A stretch of DNA of 64,000 nucleotides from Balaenoptera acutorostrata (taxonomy: Eukaryota > Chordata > Mammalia > Artiodactyla > Balaenopteridae). The stretch lies in the NCBI RefSeq assembly GCF_949987535.1, contig NC_080067.1, positions 80,563,985 to 80,627,984 of the forward strand, given 5' to 3'. Shown here piece after piece: positions 57,896 to 64,000 of the stretch (positions are counted from its first letter, which is position 1; each line of letters opens with the position of its first letter). The notes under the pieces were generated by a model, which saw only the letters and a list, made by a program, of their open reading frames with translations, had not been told where the DNA came from and ran no database searches. The translations under genes were made by a program, and so were the position numbers.

Positions 57896-58850
57896 ATATC
57901 CAGCTCACTTTCAATTGTCTGGGATGATGTACTGGGGAAAACTACTCTTCCCACCACTCCACACTGGGTCCGTGTGGGAACAACACCCTGGGGGCCCAGC
58001 CCTGCAAGAGCTTCAGGGTATTTGCACTAAAACGTAACTTTTTCTCAGAGGAGAAAAGATTCCCAGAGATTGTGCCCCATTGGTAATTAGTTTTCAATTC
58101 ACAAACCCACACATTTATACTACCCTCTAAGTAAGCATTATTGGGAGATGAAGAAATATTTTTCAAGGGACTACAAATAGTTACAGGGCAGATTATTACA
58201 AGGCATCTTGACTCAGCAGGAGCCAGGACAAGATCACTTCTAGAGAGAAGTTCTGTAGACACTACTGCCCAGCCCTACCTCCCACCACCCACTCCCCATC
58301 CTTGTGATTTCCAGAGACACCAAGGAGTCTTCTGGGGAGAGGGACCAGGGCCGGTGGGAGAGAATTCCCAGAAAGGAAGGGGGAGTCTCCCTGAGGAGGC
58401 AGACCTCCCCTCACGGCAGGAGATCAGAGGGAAGGGTGGTTTCTGGTCCTGCCCTGTATGACAGCTGCCACCCAGAGTGGAGCAGAGATTAGGATATTTG
58501 CCTCCAAAGGAAGCCTGCCAATCGGGGGCGGTTTATTGCTTGCCTATGTGCGCTGGCCTCTGCTGGGTGTTGTGCTTATCAGGTGCACTTTGCAGAGAGG
58601 GTTTCAAGGTGAGGTCTTCCCATTACGTGCTCCCACCCCACCCTGCGTGTGCCCTGCATAGCACCTTCACAGTTATCGCAGAAACGCTAATTTCAGGTCA
58701 TTGCTCCGCAGAGCCTGGAACAGCATCTGGCAGTTGTAGATGTGCTAAAGTGTTCGGTGAGTGAAGGAAAACACCTAGACTTGACACTGGCTGGTGGAAC
58801 CCACGCGTAGCACCTCACTGTATCTATTGTTTTGTAGTTTATTTATACTT
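57896..58850. other. Single-copy-looking block without repeats
   Basis: The longest stretch in the distal half where I recognise no repeat. It is mid-GC with small runs of purine and a GGGGCGG box at 58523-58530. Frames at 58141-58461 and 58477-58764 (+) are open but match nothing I know and lack convincing splice signals. It could be regulatory DNA for HEG1 or MUC13, or simply neutral. Confidence 0.4.
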
Positions 58851-59170
58851 AGTAAATACAGTATTGCTGAAAATTTCCTTTGTCATAGTGACTATGTAAT
58901 ATTCTTCTCACGAACTCAATAAATTTGTCTTGACCAAGCTCTAGCTTTTGGACATTTTCATAGTTTAAATTTTTTTCCTATAAAGAATAATACATCCTTG
59001 TATAGATGTTTTTGAGCACAGGTCTGACTGTTTCCTTAGGATAAATTCCTAGAATGGAATTGCTGGGTCGAGTGGTAGGTCCACTGTTAGAGGCCTGTGA
59101 TGCATATCGCCAAATGTCCCTTCCCCCAAAGGCTGTGTATGAGGGCTGTTTCCCACACACCATTGTCTTC
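58850..59170 (-). repeat. Old L1 3' part
   Basis: Wording 'ggataaattcctagaatgga' and 'attgctgggtcgagtggtag' on the + strand is the antisense of L1M ORF2 end. Diverged. Confidence 0.65.
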
Positions 59171-60194
59171 AGCAAGCATTGTCATTCTTTTCATCTTCTC
59201 AGTAAAATAGGCCCATAATCAGAGCATCTAACTGACTCCTGATGCTATGCAGCCTCTCAGGAGATTGCTTATGAATGCATGCCAAAGTTTTATTTCAAAT
59301 TTGTCATAAAGAAAATAGTTCCTGAGATAGCCAGATCAAAGATTCCTTCTTGGAAGAGACATTTTATAGGTAATGAAGAACAACAGCAACCAGAAAGAAT
59401 GTCTGGTTAAAGATCATTGGGAAAGTTGCAGGTCGAGTTAGAGCCTTGAATGTCAAGTTAAATGTCATTACACTCTCCACAGACTGACAGTAAGCTGGCA
59501 GTGGGGGGCAACTTCCCAGGAACAGGTGCTTATCTGAGAATAATTCAGTTATCAGAAAATAACTCAGAGTTCAGCTCCAACACAGGCTTGGTTCAATTTT
59601 CTCTTTTACTACTTTCATGTGACATTTGTCATGTTGTTGATATTTCATATTTCTGTTTACTTATTTCTATTTACCTGTTTGTTTCCCCCGCCCCCATGCT
59701 TTTAAAAGCCCTCCTCCTCAACATCCACCCAATGATGTGTCCTAACATCGTGTTTTCCATACAGGATTCTTGACAAACCATATATCGTCTCTACTCTTTT
59801 CTTCCATAATTTGTTTTCTTGATATCGACATTTTTTCAAGACCTAAATGAATTTACTTTTAAAATAAACTTTACATCATCACCTCAAATAAAACACTAGT
59901 TTCATTTTCCATGAAAAGAAAGTCACCATAAAATAAATACAATAAAAATGAAGTGTGATTGGATTCTAGGTTGGTATCTGTGATTACAAAAGGCTCTTTG
60001 AGCAGTTCTCTTCCTTGTAGTGGGAAATAACGCAAGAAAGAGAACAGTTAAAGATATATTAGCCGTAAATGAGATTTTACAATCAGAATGACTGAAATAA
60101 GTTTGAAATTGCAATTAACTTCCCCTTCTAAGTGAACCAGTATTCTCGAATGCTGTGTCCACGGACCACTTAAAATTGTCTGTGTGCCATGAGC
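59171..60194. other. Intergenic stretch with no gene seen
   Basis: AT-rich DNA with no recognised repeat or exon. The frame at 59462-59773 (+) is open but low in complexity of signals and unrecognised. Confidence 0.4.
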
Positions 60195-60665
60195 ACAGTG
60201 GCTCTCACACCTGAGCGTGCAGCAGCATTTCCTGGAGTCTTGTTAAAACACAGATCACCGATTCAGTAAGTCTGGGCTAGGGCTTGAAATGTGCATTTCT
60301 TTCTCCCTCCCTCCCTCCCTCCTTTCTTTCTTTCTTGCTGCGTTGGGTCTTCATTGCTGTGCGCCGGCTTTCTCTAGTTGCAGCGAGCGGGAGCTACTCT
60401 TCTCTTTGTTGTGGTGTGCGTACTTCTCATTGCAGTGGCTTCTCTTGTTGCAGCGCACGGGCTCTAGGCACGCGGGCTTCAGTAGCTGCAGCATGCAGAC
60501 TCAGTAGTTGTGGCTCGCAGGCTTTGCTGCTCCGCGGCATGTGGGATCTTCCTGAACCAGGGCTCAAACCCGTGTCCCCTGCATTGGCAGGCGGATTCTT
60601 AACCACTGCGCCACCAGGGAATGTGCATTTCTAAAAAGTGCTCAGGCCATGCTGGTGCTGCTGGT
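60195..60665. repeat. MER5-type element split by a SINE
   Basis: Left half: 'ggagtcttgttaaaacacag' and 'gattcagtaagtctgggcta'. Right half (60619-60665): 'gccatgctggtgctgctggt'. Together they form a MER5A-like hAT element, separated by the CHR SINE at 60301-60618. Confidence 0.7.
60301..60618 (-). mobile_element. CHR-2-type SINE
   Basis: TTTCTCCC/TTTCTTTC array at the left, a pyrimidine-rich tail instead of the usual ATTTATTT, and head end 'gcgccaccagg' at 60618. The target-site duplication 'gaaatgtgcatttct' / 'gaatgtgcatttct' lies at 60286-60300 and 60619-60632. Confidence 0.93.
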
Positions 60666-61460
60666 CCAGGGCACATACTCCAAAAGGCACAGCCCTCATT
60701 GCCTCGCATCTCACTTTAGGAAGAACTGGCTGGGGGAGGCCGACAGGTGCAAACCAGAAACAACTGCAACTCCAAACAGGTGCAAACCTACTCCCGTTCA
60801 TTGTGACCATTTTCCTCTCAAAGAGCAACAAGCCCAGGCCCAAGGCTGGCATCCCTGAGAGCAGTGCTGTAATTTCTAGAACCACCCACTTCCTCTAGGA
60901 GGAAAGCTGAATTACAGTGTGTGGCCAGGAGAGAGCTTTCTGGCCTTCATAAAACCTCCCCAAAATTGGCAAGCAGAGGAGGAAGTAGGTGAGAAGCCAC
61001 ACTACTTCCTTGGGAATGCCCCTCCATGTGACTTCTCCCAGAGCTGAATTTTCTGAAGACCGATACTCAAATGGAATTAAGGAGTCCACAAAATGTGACT
61101 CTCTCCATGATGAGAAAAAAAATTTTTGTTGAGAACTGACTAAACTCAGTGAAGTGAGTAGATAAGTGATTGTGAAGTTTTACAAGCCACACCTCCAAAA
61201 GCCAGTGCCTCGTCCTTTTGAAGGCCGAGGTGTTTGAAACGCGGTTCCAGGGATGGAATGCCCACGTGTTGGCATTGGAACCTTCCTCTGAGCCCTTGAC
61301 ATCACCTGTGTGTGAGAAGAGAAAATCTCAAGAAGAGAGCTCAACCATGATACTGCTTCCCAACAAGTCAATCACGTTAATTGGTCCATGTTTCTCTTTA
61401 GGGCCTATCTTTATAGAGGCATATTTTTCACATAATTAGATATATAATGAAAACCTTGCC
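60666..61460. other. Intergenic stretch with no gene seen
   Basis: Mid-GC DNA with no recognised repeat or coding exon. Short overlapping frames on both strands at 60631-60898 are not supported by any known motif. Confidence 0.4.
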
Positions 61461-61464
61461 TTTA

Positions 61465-62215
61465 AAAAAATTTTTTTATTGAAGTATATGAAGTGTAGTT
61501 GATTTACAATGTTGTGTTAATTTCTGGTGTACAGCAAAGTGATTCAGTTATACATATTTATTCTTTCCCATTATGTTTTATCACAGGATGTTGACTATTC
61601 CCTGTGCTATGTGTATGTGTTGATGTTCCCTGTGCTATGCAGTAGGACGTTGTTGTTTGCCTATTTTATATATAGTAGTTTGTATCTGCTAATCCCAAAC
61701 TCCTAATTTATCCCTCCTCCTCCCCCTTTCCCCTTTGGTAAACATAAGTTTGTTCTCTATGTCTGTGAGTCTGTTTCTGTTTTGTAAATACGGTCATATG
61801 TATCATATTTTAGATTCCACATGTAAATGATATCATCTGGTATTTGTCTTTCTCTGTCTGACTTACTTCACTTAGCATTATAATCTCTAGGTCCATCCCA
61901 GTTGCTGCAAATGACATTATTTCATTCATTTTTATGGCTAAGTAATATTCCATTGTAGATATGTACCACTTCTTCTTTATCCATTCATCTGTTGATGGAC
62001 ATTTAGGTTGCTTCCATGTCTTGGCTACTGTAACTAGTGCTGCTATGAACATTGGGATGCATTTATATTTTCGAATTAGAGTTTTCTCCAGACATATGCC
62101 CAGGAGTGGGATTTGTTGGATCATATGGCAACTCTATTTCTGGTGTTTTAAGGAACCTCCATACTGTTCTCCATAGTGGCTGCACCAATTTACATTCCCA
62201 CCAACAGTCAGTGTA
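61465..62215 (-). mobile_element. 5'-truncated L1
   Basis: 3' UTR at the left ('ttgaagtatatgaagtgtag', 'cagcaaagtgattcagttat') followed by the last part of ORF2 (YISTMEYYLAIKMNEI at about 61900-61950, stops present). It breaks off at 'cattcccaccaacagtcagt' near 62215. Same older 3' end type as 41071-42316. Confidence 0.85.
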
Positions 62216-62379
62216 GGAGAGAGAACCCTGCCTTTTTCACACACTGTCACAGTAGAAGAAGCACTCTCCCTTATTGCTGTATCTAGGCTTCCCTTGTGCA
62301 ATGCTGTCATGTGTTTCATCAAGGATAGTCACCACATTTATTGCTCTGTTCTTGAATATTAAAAGTTGTCTTAAACTTT

Positions 62380-62640
62380 TTATAATATACATAATAGTGC
62401 AGCAAATGTATTTGTACATATACTTTTCCCTTGAACTGAAAACATTTCCTTAGGATACAGTCTTAGAAGTGAATTTCTCAGTCAAAAGGTAAGAACATTT
62501 TTATGGCTCTTAATACTTGTTGCTGAATTGCCTTTTGGAGGGGGGTGGTGTAGCATTTGCAAGCATGTTAAATTATCTGCACCCTCACCAGAACTGAACA
62601 TCATCAGTGTGAACACTTTTAACAGATGTAAAATGTCATT
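62380..62640 (-). repeat. Old L1 3' part
   Basis: Wording 'tccttaggatacagtcttag', 'gaatttctcagtcaaaaggt' and 'ctgcaccctcaccagaactg' is the antisense of old L1M ORF2 end. No frame. Confidence 0.65.
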
Positions 62641-62734
62641 TCTTTTTTGTTCTAGTTAGTAGCATGTCTTTAAAATGAGTGAAAAGTTGAGTATTTTCCC
62701 CATATTTCTTTTTTTTTAAATGTTATTTTATTTA

Positions 62735-62780
62735 TTTTTTTATACAGCAGGTTCTTATTAGTTATCCACTTTATCCCGTA
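62735..62780 (-). repeat. Very short L1 3' end
   Basis: 'ttttttatacagcaggttct' then 'tattagttatccactttatc' matches the last 40 or so bases of the L1 type at 28286-28330, so it is an insertion truncated almost at its tail. Confidence 0.55.
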
Positions 62781-62929
62781 TTTCTTTACTAACTTTATTT
62801 TCTCTCTGTGAATAATTTGATTATGACAATCAACTTCTGGAAAAGAAATTATCCAAATGCATGGTGAGTCTGAAGACCCAGAACGATATCTTACTTACTT
62901 GCATTCCCTGCTCCCTGCACCTTCAACAA

Positions 62930-63690
62930 ACTGGATGTCGTTCGTCCATTCTTTCCTTTAATCCATAAACATTTCCTGAGCACCTGCTATGTGCCAGGTG
63001 TTCTGGGTGCTGGGGACGGAGGAGTGAACGTGGCAGGGAAGCTCTCATGGGAGATGTGGCATGAGATGGCTCTCATGGGCAATAGACAACCAAAACAACA
63101 AAGAGACAAAGTCATTTCATACATATTGAGGCCATCGAGGAAATGAACTGGGCTTGGATAGTCAGGTGTCTCTTTTAGACGAGACCACCAAGAAGAACCC
63201 TCCTGTCATTCTCCTGCTTAAATGTCCCCAAAGCTTCCTGGTTTTGCACGTAGGATAAAATACGCATTCCCTGCAGGATCAGGCCACAGTGTGCCTCTCT
63301 GACGTTACCTCCTTCCAATCTCCTCCAAAATGACAGTGCTCCTCAAACACCAAAGTTGTACTCATTGTTCCCTCTGCCTTCAATGTTCTTCTCCGATGTT
63401 TGAATGGTAGCCTCTTTCTTAATATCAGGTCTGAGTTCAGACATCAGCTCCCATGAGAAGATTCTGCTTACCATCCTTTATATAATAAAGAAGTACCTTC
63501 TACCCCACAGGTCACTATCCCGTTATGTTTTATTTTCTTCATAGCATTTATCACGCTCTGAAATTATTTTGTTTTCTACCCAGCCCTTGGCCCCTGTAAG
63601 GTCCAGGAGAATAGAGACCACCACCATCTTGTTCACTGCTTCATAGATGTGCCTGACAGATGTACAGAAGTGCCTCAAACATCTGATATC
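62930..63690 (+). repeat. L2 LINE 3' region
   Basis: Shows the L2 order on the + strand: 'gagcacctgctatgtgccag', 'gttctgggtgctggggacgg', 'ttttcttcatagcatttatc' and 'cactgcttcatagatgtgcc'. Old, with no coding frame left. The last 300 bp of the window (63691-64000) hold nothing I recognise. Confidence 0.65.
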
Positions 63691-64000
63691 AATTGCGCAG
63701 CCACCTGAACTTCATTCCTGTAAAGTATCCATTAGGTGAAAAGTTAATTTCAGTAGATATGAATGCCAGGATTGGAAATGGTTTTGTCAAAGTGTCACCA
63801 GTTCAGCACTTGAGTTGGGAATATCGCTTTCCCACAGCCATTTCTCTGGGAATGGTTTACTGAATTAGAGAGGAAAATAACTGATCAGCTTCATTTATTA
63901 TCCAAGCATGATATTGATAATCAGTATTAGTGAATCTGAGAAGACTATGTATCAAGGGACTAGAATTAATGAGAAGCAGTTAAGGGCAGTTGAAATTTCT

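Noticed and set aside
1..64000. CRISPR arrays, operons, tRNA genes or bacterial-type systems
   Set aside because: The tRNA-like boxes all belong to CHR SINEs; direct repeats are target-site duplications or transposon copies; gene structure and repeats are mammalian throughout.
57896..64000. First exons of MUC13, expected beyond the HEG1 3' end
   Set aside because: I found no signal-peptide exon or Ser/Thr-rich coding exon on either strand; the gene probably starts outside the window.

Overview
This is mammalian nuclear DNA, most likely from a cetacean. The clearest evidence is at least thirteen long tRNA-derived SINEs of the CHR-2 type (start ggcttccctggtggcgcag, end in an ATAAATAAA tail) and three shorter CHR-1-like relatives, together with young artiodactyl-type L1 elements. 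CHR SINEs are known from whales, dolphins, hippos and ruminants; this density and length of CHR-2 favours whales or dolphins. The species call is an inference.

Only one host protein-coding gene is visible: the 3' end of HEG1 on the + strand (heart development protein with EGF-like domains 1, an endothelial transmembrane receptor). Three exons are readable: the membrane-spanning exon (7889-7976), the first cytoplasmic exon (11820-11994) and the last coding exon (14553-14702, ending in Tyr-Phe-stop). Splice phases join perfectly (phase 1 into the first, phase 2, then phase 0). A roughly 5-kb 3' UTR follows, to a polyadenylation signal at 19662. Positions 1-7888 appear to be intron upstream of the membrane exon; I found no further HEG1 exon there.

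From about 19.7 kb to the end I see no host gene, only intergenic DNA and repeats. In mammals the next gene beyond the HEG1 3' end is MUC13, which I do not see and which probably starts beyond the window. Landmarks are: two CHR SINEs stacked at one site (19.85-20.49 kb); a 1.3-kb segment at 21.07-22.37 kb repeated at 47.40-48.70 kb inside an L1; a Tigger-like DNA transposon split by a SINE (26.07-26.56 kb); two nearly complete L1s standing head to head (28.15-33.71 kb on the - strand and 33.76-39.65 kb on the + strand); a mosaic older L1 (46.83-53.43 kb); an L1 3' fragment (53.54-55.12 kb) next to a decayed hAT transposase related to the GTF2IRD2/Charlie family (55.13-56.56 kb); and many old L1, L2, MIR and MER5 remnants.

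I found no undescribed multi-gene system, CRISPR array, or tRNA or rRNA gene. The points of interest are structural: target-site duplications that order the insertions, a likely L1 3' transduction, read-through SINE tails, a duplicated segment that replaced part of an L1, and a large L1 inverted repeat downstream of HEG1.
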